NCBI RefSeq assembly: GCF_026410195.1
Contig: NZ_JAPMLM010000069.1
Span: 372,001 to 436,000, forward strand
Source of the DNA: Xanthomarina sp. F2636L
GTDB taxonomy: Bacteria > Bacteroidota > Bacteroidia > Flavobacteriales > Flavobacteriaceae
Direction of reading: 5' to 3'
Length of the DNA: 64,000 nucleotides
Both the position numbers and the translations under genes were made by a program. Within the stretch, counting starts at the first letter, position 1. Each line of letters begins with the position of its first letter. Shown in pieces: positions 24,711-33,502 of the stretch. The notes beneath the pieces were generated by a model. The model saw only the letters and a list, made by a program, of their open reading frames with translations. It was not told where the DNA came from and ran no database searches.

Positions 24711-25725
24711 AATTTTAGTTACAGGAGGCCTTGGGTTTATTGGGTCTCATACTGTTGTTGAACTTCAAAATAAAGGTTTTGAAGTAGTAATTATCGATAA
24801 TCTTTCAAATTCTTCTATAAAGGTCTTAGATGGTATAGTTGCTATTACAGGAATAAAACCTGAGTTTTTAAATATAGATTTAAAAGAGAAAAATTTAGTT
24901 CAAGAGTTTTTTAAAAAACACCATAATATTGATGGAGTGATTCATTTTGCAGCTAGTAAAGCTGTAGGCGAAAGTGTCAAGGAACCTTTAATGTATTATG
25001 AAAATAATATCAATACCTTGGTGTATTTACTTCAAGAATATACCAAACTAGAAAATTCAAATTTTATTTTTAGTTCTTCTTGTACGGTCTATGGAGAGCC
25101 AGATGCTTTACCTATTAATGAAGCGGCACCAATTAAACCTGCTTTATCACCTTATGGTAATACTAAGCAGATAGGAGAGGAGATTATTCAGGATTTATGT
25201 AAGGTTACCAGTAATTTTAAAGCCATTTCTTTAAGATATTTCAATCCTATTGGAGCTCATGAAACAGCATTTATTGGCGAATTGCCTCTTGGTGTACCAC
25301 AAAATCTAATTCCTTTTATTACACAAACAGCCATAGGTAAAAGAAATCAGCTTGCTGTTTTTGGAGATAATTATCCAACAGCAGATGGTACGTGCATTCG
25401 AGACTATATTCACGTAGTAGATTTAGCAAAAGCACATGTTACAGCTCTATCAAGGCTTTTAGAGAAAAATAATAAATCTAATTATGAAGTTTTTAATTTA
25501 GGAACAGGAACAGGAAGTTCTGTATTGGAAGTTATTCATGCTTTTGAACGTGTTTCTAACGAAAAATTAAATTATAGAATAGCAGAAAGAAGAGAAGGAG
25601 ATGTAGTTTCTGTTTACGCAGATACTAAAAAAGCAAATGAAGAATTAGGATGGACTTCAAAATTATCCTTAGATGACGCTATGAAATCGGCTTGGAAATG
25701 GGAACAAAAGATATCCAAGTCTTAA
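24703..25725 (+). CDS. galE: UDP-glucose 4-epimerase
   Basis: 340 aa. Rossmann motif GGLGFIGSHT (7-16), catalytic Ser in FSSSCTVYGE and the YxxxK pair in SPYGNTKQ (about 147-151) are intact. Extended SDR of the usual GalE length. It interconverts UDP-glucose and UDP-galactose for surface polysaccharides or galactose use. It overlaps the aminotransferase gene by 8 bp, which suggests a stoichiometric pair in nucleotide-sugar metabolism. Confidence 0.94.
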   Translation: MAKILVTGGLGFIGSHTVVELQNKGFEVVIIDNLSNSSIKVLDGIVAITGIKPEFLNIDLKEKNLVQEFFKKHHNIDGVIHFAASKAVGESVKEPLMYYENNINTLVYLLQEYTKLENSNFIFSSSCTVYGEPDALPINEAAPIKPALSPYGNTKQIGEEIIQDLCKVTSNFKAISLRYFNPIGAHETAFIGELPLGVPQNLIPFITQTAIGKRNQLAVFGDNYPTADGTCIRDYIHVVDLAKAHVTALSRLLEKNNKSNYEVFNLGTGTGSSVLEVIHAFERVSNEKLNYRIAERREGDVVSVYADTKKANEELGWTSKLSLDDAMKSAWKWEQKISKS

Positions 25726-25892
25726 AATTAAGAATTCTTTAACAAACACCTTCTTATAATGTCAATCTGATAATAATATAGCCTATCTATTAACAGATTA
25801 AAAATAAGTTTCTGATTAACAGTCTTTTAAGCTATTTTGTTTGGTTTTTTGTATGCAAATTCGTTACTTTGTACCAAATGATAACGGAAAAT

Positions 25893-26084
25893 ATGAAATT
25901 GATTACAGTACAAAGAGAAACAGTTGAAGAGAAAAGGTACACACCTAAAATGGGAGAGCTACTTACAAAAGTAACTTATATTAAGAAAGCTTTTTTAAGT
26001 ATTCCAATTAAAACAATTCACAAATATCGAGAAACCTATTACGGTGAAGTTAAAGATTGCAAAGCTTGTAATCTAGCAAGATAA
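25893..26084 (+). CDS. Small protein with C-terminal CxxC, unknown function
   Basis: 63 aa from ATG 25893 (a frame with ATG at 25878 would add five residues; TTG at 25869 is unlikely). Basic, with YIKKAFLSIPIKTIHKYRE in the middle and a DCKACNLAR tail containing a CxxC pair. No domain I know. It is preceded by a weak Bacteroidetes -7-like TTACTTTG and closed by a strong terminator, so it looks like a free-standing gene of a conserved type rather than noise. Confidence 0.7.
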   Translation: MKLITVQRETVEEKRYTPKMGELLTKVTYIKKAFLSIPIKTIHKYRETYYGEVKDCKACNLAR

Positions 26085-26091
26085 AAAAATC

Positions 26092-26119
26092 AAAGCCTCT
26101 TAAATAAGAGGCTTTTTTT
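26092..26119. terminator. Bidirectional terminator between small CxxC gene and lspA
   Basis: AAAGCCTCTT and its complement AAGAGGCTTT form a 10-bp stem, with T runs usable on both strands between the converging genes. Confidence 0.8.
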
Positions 26120-26615
26120 ATGCGTTTTTTGTTTCTTTTCCTTTTTTTAATCCTGAAAATAAAAGGAGCCCAAGTCCTAGCATGACTGACATGTCTGCAA
26201 AATTAAAAATCCCTGTTCTAAACACGCCTCCTAAATCTATATGGAAGAAATCTGTTACAGAACCATAAACTATTCTATCGTAAACATTGGCAATTCCTCC
26301 ACCAACAATACAACAGAATCCTATTAAAGACATTCTGTCTAAATCTTTATTTGTAATAATATGAAAAGTGACATACCCTAAAACAAGAATAGGAAGAGCT
26401 AACAGAAAAATGAGTCTTAATGTTGGATTTAAATCACTTCCCATTCCAAGAAATGCGCCTGCATTCTCTACATTATGTAAAGTGAATATATTTCCAATTA
26501 TTGGTGTTTCGCTTCCTGGAGTAACATAAAGTCTAGTTAAAACTTTAGTAATCTGATCTAAAGCAATATTAAATACAATAAGAAGAACAATAAATGTATT
26601 TCGAGATAATTTCAT
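26118..26615 (-). CDS. lspA: Lipoprotein signal peptidase (type II)
   Basis: 165 aa with four membrane segments. Catalytic Asp motifs: GGIANVYDRIVYGSVTDF (NxxDR) and FNFADMSV (FNxAD) are both present; NVENAGAFLG is the third conserved block. It removes the signal peptide from diacylglyceryl-prolipoproteins, several of which are encoded here. Its start overlaps the fabD stop in a TAATG arrangement, which implies translational coupling. Confidence 0.96.
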   Translation of the reverse strand: MKLSRNTFIVLLIVFNIALDQITKVLTRLYVTPGSETPIIGNIFTLHNVENAGAFLGMGSDLNPTLRLIFLLALPILVLGYVTFHIITNKDLDRMSLIGFCCIVGGGIANVYDRIVYGSVTDFFHIDLGGVFRTGIFNFADMSVMLGLGLLLFSGLKKGKETKNA

Positions 26616-27508
26616 TAAGATTCTTTTGTATAAGTGGCTGAAGCTGTTTGTGCTTCTCTATTAATTTTCTTTACTAAGCCTTGTAAAACGTTTCCTGGAC
26701 CAACTTCAGTGAATAAGGTTGCGCCATCAGTTATCATTTGTTCAACAGATTGGGTCCATTTTACTGGAGCAGTCAGTTGGGAAATTAAATTAGTTTTTAT
26801 GGCTACAGCGTCTAAAACAGCAGAAGCCGTTACGTTTTGATAAATTGGACAATTAGGTTTATTAAAAAAAGTGTTTTCAATGGCAGCTGCTAATTCTTCT
26901 CGAGCTGGCTCCATTAAAGGAGAATGAAAAGCACCTCCAACAGGTAGTACTAAAGCACGTCTGGCACCTTCTGCTTTTAAGCTTTCGCAAGCTCTGTTTA
27001 TAGCATCAACTTCTCCAGAAATAACAAGTTGCCCTGGGCAGTTATAGTTTGCAGGAACAACAATGCCTTCAGTAGTAGCACATATTTTTTCAACTATATC
27101 ATCGTCTAAACCTAAAACAGCAGCCATGGTACTTGGTTGTAATTCACAAGCTTTTTGCATGGCAAGAGCACGTTGAGAAACAAGTTTTAAACCATCTTCA
27201 AAAGTTAAAGTCCCATTTGCAACCAACGCAGAAAACTCACCAAGAGAATGTCCAGCAACCATATCAGGTTTAAAACTATCACCTAAAATTTTAGCTAAAA
27301 TAACCGAATGTAAAAAGATAGCAGGTTGTGTAACTTTAGTTTCTTTTAAATCTTCAGCTGTTCCTTGAAACATCGCATCAGTAATTGAAAAACCTAAAAT
27401 ACCATTGGCTTGTTCAAATAATTCTTGAGCTAAAGTTGAGCTTTCGTAAAGGTCTAAACCCATTCCTGAGAATTGTGCGCCTTGACCCGGAAATATAAAT
27501 GCGTTCAT
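26615..27508 (-). CDS. fabD: Malonyl-CoA:ACP transacylase
   Basis: 297 aa. N-terminal FPGQGAQFSGMG, active-site GHSLGEFSALV (Ser at about 89) and His in GAFHSPLMEPA (about 197) are the standard FabD set. It loads malonyl groups onto ACP for fatty acid synthesis. It is immediately upstream of lspA with overlapping codons and about 100 bp downstream of the FAD dehydrogenase gene. Confidence 0.96.
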   Translation of the reverse strand: MNAFIFPGQGAQFSGMGLDLYESSTLAQELFEQANGILGFSITDAMFQGTAEDLKETKVTQPAIFLHSVILAKILGDSFKPDMVAGHSLGEFSALVANGTLTFEDGLKLVSQRALAMQKACELQPSTMAAVLGLDDDIVEKICATTEGIVVPANYNCPGQLVISGEVDAINRACESLKAEGARRALVLPVGGAFHSPLMEPAREELAAAIENTFFNKPNCPIYQNVTASAVLDAVAIKTNLISQLTAPVKWTQSVEQMITDGATLFTEVGPGNVLQGLVKKINREAQTASATYTKES

Positions 27509-27604
27509 ATGTATTAATTTTAATGCTGCAAAAATAGGAATTAATTATTAGTTTTCGGTTGCAGTTTTTAGATTCAGTGGGACTAGATATTGAGATAGAA
27601 AACT

Positions 27605-29155
27605 CTATTGGCAAGCAGCCTCAGCACAACGTTCTCCATCCATAGCAGCAGAAACAATCCCTCCAGCATATCCGCCACCTTCTCCACAAGGAAATAAGCC
27701 TTCTATTTCCGGATGTTCTAAATGTTCATTTCTAGGAATACTAACAGGAGATGAGGTTCTACTTTCTACTCCAATTATATTGGCTTCAGAAGTATAATAT
27801 CCTTTCATTTTTTCTCCGAAAGCTTTAAAACCTTGACGTAAATTCCCACCAATAAGTTTTGGTAAAAGCGAATGTAAGGGTGATGAATTTATTCCCGGTT
27901 GATAGGACGTAGGATTTAAATCTGATGAAAATCTCCCTTCAACAAAATCGGTTAATCTTTGAGCAGGAGCAGTTTGTGTTCTTCCACCAGCAGTGAAGGC
28001 TAAACGCTCTAAGTCTTTCTGATATTCCAAACCTTTTAAAACTCCAAAGTGTTCGTATTTAGGAAAATCTCTATCCACATTTAATTCCACAACAATGCCT
28101 GAATTTGCAAATTGGTTGTTTCGTTTTGAGGGGGACATCCCATTTACAACTACTTCGCCATTGGCAGTAGCAGCTGGAACTATAAAACCTCCAGGACACA
28201 TGCAAAAGGAATAGACACCTCTGTTGTTTACTTGTTGGACTAAACTATATGAAGCTGCAGGAAGTAGTTCGTGTCTGTCTCCAGAACAATGATATTGGAT
28301 GGAATCTATAATGTGCTGTGGATGTTCTACGCGAACTCCCATGGCAAACGACTTGGCTTCTAAAGCAATTTTCTTGTCACGCAGCAGATAATAAATATCT
28401 CGTGCGGAATGACCGGTAGCTAGAATGACACGATTAGCTGGTAATTCTTCACCATTTAATAATTGAATGGCTTGGATTTTATTGTTTTTAATTTTGAAAT
28501 CGCTTACACGAGCTTCAAAATGCACTTCACCACCGTATTTTATAATAGTTTCACGAATATTGGTGACTACCTTTGGAAGTTTATTAGTGCCAATATGTGG
28601 ATGTGCATCAACTAAAATCTGATCTGTAGCTCCATGATATACCAAGTTTTCAAAAATACGCCTAACATCTCCACGTTTTAAGCTTCTGGTGTATAGTTTT
28701 CCATCGCTGTAGGTTCCAGCACCACCTTCGCCAAAGCAATAATTAGAATCTTCGTTTACAAAATGATCTTGATTTATGGCTTTTAAATCGCGTCGTCTGT
28801 CTTGCACATTTTTGCCACGTTCTAAGACAATAGGTTTAAATCCTAACTCAATACAACGCAAAGCAGCATACATTCCTGCCGGTCCAAAACCAATAATATG
28901 TATAGGTTTGGCTTTTGAAACATCTTTATAATCAAACGTGTATTCGGAAGTTTCCGGAACAGGCTCGTTAATATAAACGGCTACTTTGTAATTTAAAATT
29001 ATTTTTGGTTTTCGCGCGTCAATAGATTTACGAAGTACTTTTACACCAGAGATTTTGTCCTTGGTTATGCCTAGGTTTTCGGCAGATTTTATTAGAAGAA
29101 TATTCGGAATTTCTTCCTCTTTTAAACTAATGCGTAGCTGAAGCGCTTTTATCAT
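27605..29155 (-). CDS. NAD(P)/FAD-dependent oxidoreductase of the conserved Flavobacterial FAD dehydrogenase family
   Basis: 516 aa. After a short N-terminal region comes the FAD-binding motif GFGPAGMYAALRCIELG (about 93-109), ERGKNVQDRRRD, YCFGEGGAGTYSDGKLYTR and a C-terminal FPCGEGGGYAGGIVSAAMDG, the signature of the COG2509-type dehydrogenases of unknown substrate. The protein is soluble. Several conserved Cys residues are near the C-terminus (CGEGG, CAEAACQ). Possible role in thiol or tRNA-related oxidation is only family speculation. Confidence 0.85.
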   Translation of the reverse strand: MIKALQLRISLKEEEIPNILLIKSAENLGITKDKISGVKVLRKSIDARKPKIILNYKVAVYINEPVPETSEYTFDYKDVSKAKPIHIIGFGPAGMYAALRCIELGFKPIVLERGKNVQDRRRDLKAINQDHFVNEDSNYCFGEGGAGTYSDGKLYTRSLKRGDVRRIFENLVYHGATDQILVDAHPHIGTNKLPKVVTNIRETIIKYGGEVHFEARVSDFKIKNNKIQAIQLLNGEELPANRVILATGHSARDIYYLLRDKKIALEAKSFAMGVRVEHPQHIIDSIQYHCSGDRHELLPAASYSLVQQVNNRGVYSFCMCPGGFIVPAATANGEVVVNGMSPSKRNNQFANSGIVVELNVDRDFPKYEHFGVLKGLEYQKDLERLAFTAGGRTQTAPAQRLTDFVEGRFSSDLNPTSYQPGINSSPLHSLLPKLIGGNLRQGFKAFGEKMKGYYTSEANIIGVESRTSSPVSIPRNEHLEHPEIEGLFPCGEGGGYAGGIVSAAMDGERCAEAACQ

Positions 29156-29313
29156 GTGGTAAAATTACTGAAAAATAAGAAATCCTAGAGAATTTTGTCA
29201 AGTTGTTTTGATATTAGGTGATGGCTCTAATAGAATTATTTTAATTGACTTATAAAATTTATCTAAGTGTCATCCAATTTAAAGGCAACACTTTATCTGA
29301 AGGCTTAAGTCTG

Positions 29314-30585
29314 TTAGCCTTCACCCGTCATCTGTGCACTAATAAAAGGAATTTTAGGAGCTAAAAAATAACCGGTTAAACTAGCAAAAAGAATAGGTAT
29401 AAAGTAAGAGAATCCTGTTAAGGTTGCTAATAAAATTGTAGTACTCATTGGAGTTCTGGTAACGCAGGCATTTATGGCTGCCATACAACTTACAATGGTA
29501 AGCGATAAACTTATGGATGGAATAAAGTGATGAATTATTAGACCTAAGGTTGCGCCAGTAAAGAATAAAGGGATAATAAATCCACCTCGCCACCCAGAGG
29601 TAACTGTAACGGAAATGGCTAATATTTTTAAAAATAAAATAGCAATTAGCATCTGAATTGAAAAGTCGCTTGTTAAGAGTGTAGAAAGTTCATAGTGACT
29701 AAAGTATCTTGTAATTGGTACATAATAGACGATTATTCCCAATAAAATTCCACCAATTAATGTTTTGATATAAATAGGAACATGTAATTTTTGAAATAGA
29801 TTTTTTAAAAACTTGGTGCAAAAAATAAAAAACCAACCAAAGCATGTAGCTATAATTGCAAAAAATACGGCGTATAAGAAATCGAACTTATCTAGCATTT
29901 CATAGCTTGGTAAAATCCATAAAGTTCCAAGATCTAGCTGAGTAATTAGTGCAAAAACAACATAACTAAAGCAGCTAGCAACAAATGCGGGCATGATGGC
30001 CTTGTAATATTCTACCGCATGTTCATGATGTAATATTTCTAAGGCAAATAAACTACCTCCTAAAGGAGCGCCAAACATGGCTGTGAATCCTGAGGCCATT
30101 CCTGCAATGCTCATAGAGCGTAAGTCTTCGCCTTTTAATCTGAATAATTTCCCTAACCAAGTTCCCGAAGACCCAATAACCTGAACTAACGGAGCTTCTG
30201 GACCCAAACTCCCTCCGGAGCTTATACAAAGTAAGGAAGATAAAAGCATAGATGGATTGTTTTTAGGATCTAGCTTTCCTTTATTGAACCGAATGTTATT
30301 TACTATTAATTGAATTTCTCCAGGATCGCCAATAAAATGAATTACTAGACCTGCAAGTAATCCGCAAATAGCCATAGTAGGAATTACCAACCAACCTTGA
30401 AAGAAGGCAAGTTGATGGGTTAAAAACTCTAATGTAATCCAATATAATCCAGCTATAAAGCCACCAAGCAGGCCTAATAAGGCCCATAATAAAAATTTTC
30501 TACTAAAAACAAATGGGTTAAATTGGATGGGTTGATCTAAAAGATTGAGGTATGTAACTAACTGCCTTTTGCGTTTTAGTTTCAC
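29314..30585 (-). CDS. ClC-family chloride channel or H+/Cl- antiporter
   Basis: 423 aa, about ten membrane segments. SGGSLGPEAPLVQVIGSSG replaces the usual GREGP filter motif but keeps the gating Glu, and GWRGGFIIPLFFTGATLGL corresponds to the GxFxP block. Start codon is GTG at 30585; there is no upstream ATG in frame. No CBS domains are attached. It transports anions, probably chloride or fluoride. It lies 19 bp downstream of the DHFR gene. Confidence 0.88.
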   Translation of the reverse strand: MKLKRKRQLVTYLNLLDQPIQFNPFVFSRKFLLWALLGLLGGFIAGLYWITLEFLTHQLAFFQGWLVIPTMAICGLLAGLVIHFIGDPGEIQLIVNNIRFNKGKLDPKNNPSMLLSSLLCISSGGSLGPEAPLVQVIGSSGTWLGKLFRLKGEDLRSMSIAGMASGFTAMFGAPLGGSLFALEILHHEHAVEYYKAIMPAFVASCFSYVVFALITQLDLGTLWILPSYEMLDKFDFLYAVFFAIIATCFGWFFIFCTKFLKNLFQKLHVPIYIKTLIGGILLGIIVYYVPITRYFSHYELSTLLTSDFSIQMLIAILFLKILAISVTVTSGWRGGFIIPLFFTGATLGLIIHHFIPSISLSLTIVSCMAAINACVTRTPMSTTILLATLTGFSYFIPILFASLTGYFLAPKIPFISAQMTGEG

Positions 30586-30604
30586 TGGGTGATTGGTTTT
30601 TAGA

Positions 30605-31507
30605 TTATACTCTAGTGTATGTTAAAAATGAAAAGTCATAGTCGTGTTTTTCATCTTTAGCATGATAGGTATTATTTATTTCCTTCCAAATTGTAGGGTC
30701 TATTTTTGGGAAAAAAGTGTCTGCATCAAAACTCTCATGAACTCTGGTGATTTCTATTTTATCGGCAAATGTCATAGCTTGTTTGTAAATTTCTCCACCA
30801 CCAATAACAAAGGGTTGCCTGTCTGATTTAGCAGCATCAAAAGCATCCTCTATATTGTTAACTACAATAACTCCACTAGGAACCTGGTAGTCTGCTTGTC
30901 TAGAAATAACTATGTGTGTTCTATTAGGTAAAGGTTTTGGAAAACTTTCAAAAGTTTTTCTTCCCATGATAATATGGTGCCCATTAGTAAGTTGTTTAAA
31001 ACGTTTAAGGTCGTCGCTTAAATGCCAAATAAGTTGGTTGTCTTTTCCAATGGCGTCGTTTTCTCCTGCCGCCACTATTAGTGTAACTTCAGATTTTTTT
31101 GAACTAGGTAATTGTGTTTTTTTTTCTGTAACAAGAGGGTAATCTTTCTCAACTTGTTGTTGTAGTTTGTCAATTTTTTCTTTCTGTACGGCAACTAACT
31201 TATTTAGTTGTTGTTTTTCCCAAGCTTCTCCTAAAAACTTATTCGTAAAATAGACGTTAAAAGCATGGTATAAGAATATTAGTAACCAAATTAAAATGGC
31301 ATAAACAAACCAATTAACTCCTAATGGATTAACTGTTGCACCAACATCAAAAACCAAACTGGCAACAATAATAGCAAGAGAGCCAATTAAAAATAAAACA
31401 AAGTGAATATAAAGGCTTCGCTTCTGCTTGATTCGTTTTTGAGCAGTTTTAATTAACTCTAATTGCTCTTTATCTATTTGTGGGGTCTCTTTTTTCTTTC
31501 CGAACAT
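30605..31507 (-). CDS. folA: 2TM-domain/dihydrofolate reductase fusion (membrane-anchored DHFR)
   Basis: 300 aa. Residues about 30-95 carry two transmembrane helices of the 2TM type (HFVLFLIGSLAIIVASLVF and VNWFVYAILIWLLIFLYHAF), followed by a coiled coil (about 105-125). From about 140 there is a complete DHFR: IVAAGENDAIGKDNQLIW, catalytic acid in WHLSDDLKRFKQ, IMGRKTFESF, GGGEIYKQ and DTFFPKID. It reduces dihydrofolate. Normal DHFR is about 160 aa and soluble; the fusion would tether it to the membrane. It is in the same transcription direction as thyA, which generates dihydrofolate. Confidence 0.93.
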   Translation of the reverse strand: MFGKKKETPQIDKEQLELIKTAQKRIKQKRSLYIHFVLFLIGSLAIIVASLVFDVGATVNPLGVNWFVYAILIWLLIFLYHAFNVYFTNKFLGEAWEKQQLNKLVAVQKEKIDKLQQQVEKDYPLVTEKKTQLPSSKKSEVTLIVAAGENDAIGKDNQLIWHLSDDLKRFKQLTNGHHIIMGRKTFESFPKPLPNRTHIVISRQADYQVPSGVIVVNNIEDAFDAAKSDRQPFVIGGGEIYKQAMTFADKIEITRVHESFDADTFFPKIDPTIWKEINNTYHAKDEKHDYDFSFLTYTRV

Positions 31508-31549
31508 AATCTGAATGTTTATGTAAATTTAGCTAATTTCTAGTAATCT

Positions 31550-32362
31550 TTAGAAATGTATGGTCATTAAAAATTCCATTTTGGTATCTATAGCTTTCCC
31601 GTTTCTATAGCCAGGTTCTTTAAATTTCGGCATTCGTTTCAAAACATTTATCACTTCGGCAGCCATCTCTACTTTATGAGCTTTTGCAGTTATTTTTTCT
31701 GCTTTCCCTTTTTTATTTATGGTGAAACTTACCAAGAATTGCGTTGTTTTATCTGTAGGAAAAAGCTTGTCGGCTAACTCGTAATCGATACTTACTTGTA
31801 AATAATCTTTAATTTTTTTAGTAGTACATTCTTTTAAAGCCTCGTAATTTAAATTTTCATTGCAACCTCTGTAAACTGCAAATTTTTCGTTCTTATCAGG
31901 TTTAGGATTGCTTATTTTAAATTTAATAGGTAAATAATATGGCACTCTTACTGGTTTACCATCAACATAACCAGGTTTTAATTTGGGTAGTAAATTAATG
32001 GTGCGAATGGCTTCAGCCTCTAATTCAGGGTAAGGTGCTCGGGCTTTTATATCTATTATGTCACCACTAGTAGATATTTTAAAAAAAACAGCAATTTTTA
32101 CTATAGTTTCATCTGGCAAATTTAATTTATCTGCCACTTTTATATTGAAATTCTTAGCAATGTGAGCGTTCATTCTTTCATTAAAGCACGCTTTCAAAGC
32201 CTTGTTATCTAAGCTCTCATTACAGCCTTTATATATTGGTACACGTTCAACTAATGCAAAAGATACGTCTTCTGGATCTGAACTGTTTTCAGAAGTTATT
32301 GATTCCTGAGAAAATGTGATGAGATTTGCTAAAAAAAGGAATAAGAGTAGGTAGTATTTCAT
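31550..32362 (-). CDS. Protein with two TonB C-terminal-like domains
   Basis: 270 aa with a signal peptide (MKYYLLLFLFLANLITFSQ). Two tandem copies share YKGCNESLDNKALKACFNER / YRGCNENLNYEALKECTTKK, each followed by a beta-rich stretch containing KISTSGDIIDIKARAPYPEL or similar and a final PKLKPGY/PKFKEPGY. This is the TonB-C-like domain found repeatedly in Flavobacteria, in which a Cys pair lies before the fold. Here it has no membrane anchor and no proline-rich linker, so it is probably a periplasmic or outer-membrane-linked protein, not an energy transducer. Sits between thyA (15 bp) and folA. Confidence 0.8.
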   Translation of the reverse strand: MKYYLLLFLFLANLITFSQESITSENSSDPEDVSFALVERVPIYKGCNESLDNKALKACFNERMNAHIAKNFNIKVADKLNLPDETIVKIAVFFKISTSGDIIDIKARAPYPELEAEAIRTINLLPKLKPGYVDGKPVRVPYYLPIKFKISNPKPDKNEKFAVYRGCNENLNYEALKECTTKKIKDYLQVSIDYELADKLFPTDKTTQFLVSFTINKKGKAEKITAKAHKVEMAAEVINVLKRMPKFKEPGYRNGKAIDTKMEFLMTIHF

Positions 32363-32377
32363 GAGTTTGGTTTAAAC

Positions 32378-33202
32378 TTAAATAGCGACTTTGCCTTTAA
32401 TATGTGGATGATGTATATAATCGACTAAAGTGAAATCTTCAAATTTAAAATCAAAAATATCTTTTACATTCGGGTTAAGAAGCATTTTAGGAAGAGGTTT
32501 TGGATCTCTGGATAATTGTAGCTCTAACTGTTCTAAATGATTGTTATAAATATGAGCATCGCCAAACGTATGTATGAATTCTCCAGCCTGATAACCACAA
32601 ACTTGGGCCATCATCATAGTAAATAAGGCATAAGATGCAATGTTAAAAGGGACACCCAAAAAGATATCTGCACTACGTTGGTAGAGCTGGCAAGACAGTT
32701 TTCCATCGGCTACGTAAAATTGAAAAAATGCATGACAAGGAGGAAGAGCTGCTTTCCCATTAGCTACATTTTCGCTAAAACTTTTTGAATTATCTGGTAA
32801 TACTGAAGGATTCCAGGCAGAAACCAGCATGCGTCGGCTATTTGGATTCTTTTTCAAGGTGTCGACAATTTCTTTTATTTGGTCAATCTCATCACTGTTC
32901 CAGTTTCTCCATTGGTGTCCATAAACTGGTCCTAAATCACCATTTTCATCAGCCCATTCGTTCCAGATTCTAACACCATTTTCAGTAAGGTAGTTAATGT
33001 TGGTATCACCTTTTAAAAACCAAAGTAGTTCGTAAACAATGGATTTTAGATGAAGTTTTTTGGTGGTAACCATGGGGAAACCCTCACTTAAATCAAAACG
33101 CATTTGATATCCAAAAACACTTTTTGTTCCTGTTCCGGTTCTGTCTCCTTTTTCATTACCGTTTTCTAAAACGTGGCTAACTAAGTCTAGATATTGTTTC
33201 AT
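32378..33202 (-). CDS. thyA: Thymidylate synthase (ThyA)
   Basis: 274 aa from ATG 33202 (a GTG at 33214 would add four residues). [21 protein letters not shown] binds dUMP/folate, and the catalytic Cys is in [19 protein letters not shown]. The folate-binding Asn and the C-terminal IKGKVAI end are intact. It makes dTMP from dUMP and methylene-tetrahydrofolate, producing dihydrofolate that the nearby DHFR recycles. The region just upstream (33209-33229) carries a short palindromic repeat. Confidence 0.97.
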   Translation of the reverse strand: MKQYLDLVSHVLENGNEKGDRTGTGTKSVFGYQMRFDLSEGFPMVTTKKLHLKSIVYELLWFLKGDTNINYLTENGVRIWNEWADENGDLGPVYGHQWRNWNSDEIDQIKEIVDTLKKNPNSRRMLVSAWNPSVLPDNSKSFSENVANGKAALPPCHAFFQFYVADGKLSCQLYQRSADIFLGVPFNIASYALFTMMMAQVCGYQAGEFIHTFGDAHIYNNHLEQLELQLSRDPKPLPKMLLNPNVKDIFDFKFEDFTLVDYIHHPHIKGKVAI

Positions 33203-33208
33203 AACATG

Positions 33209-33229
33209 TCCCACGAAAGTGGGAATCTC
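33209..33229. repeat. Palindromic REP-like element (copy 1)
   Basis: TCCCAC-GAAA-GTGGGA followed by ATCTC; its reverse complement starts GAGATTCCCAC and ends with the same loop as copy 2, so the two copies are in inverted orientation 260 bp apart. Confidence 0.55.
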
Positions 33230-33410
33230 ATTAAATTAAACTTGATTTTTATTTGCAGTATAGAATTTCTATAAATAGAAGTTTCAACTGCGCTCAACAT
33301 GACATTTTTCTTGTCTGGATAAAAATAGATAAAAGCACCAAGTTTTAAGTATGGATGGGATACTTTAATATTAAAAGTTATTAACGAAAAAATAGAACTT
33401 CAATAAATGC

Positions 33411-33446
33411 AAAACACTCATAACGAATATTTGTTATGAGTGTTTT
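33411..33446. terminator. Terminator downstream of nupC
   Basis: AAAACACTCATAAC / GTTATGAGTGTTTT forms a 14-bp stem around an 8-nt loop. On the minus strand it follows the nupC stop at 33503 and ends in T-rich sequence. Confidence 0.65.
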
Positions 33447-33476
33447 GAAAAGTACTATTTTATATTTTTAAACAAT

Positions 33477-33499
33477 GAGATTCCTGCTTTCGCAGGGAT
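33477..33499. repeat. Palindromic REP-like element (copy 2)
   Basis: GAGATTCCTGCTTTCGCAGG: starts GAGATTCC like copy 1 (reverse complement) and has the same TTTC(G) loop between complementary arms. Between the copies the phrase CAACTGCGCTCAACATGACA (33287-33306) also looks like a dispersed genomic repeat. Confidence 0.5.
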
Positions 33500-33502
33500 T
33501 TG

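Noticed and set aside
27414-27614. 66-codon frame upstream of fabD on the minus strand
   Set aside because: It overlaps the well-supported fabD coding sequence in another frame, has no domain, and its composition is unlike that of real proteins here.
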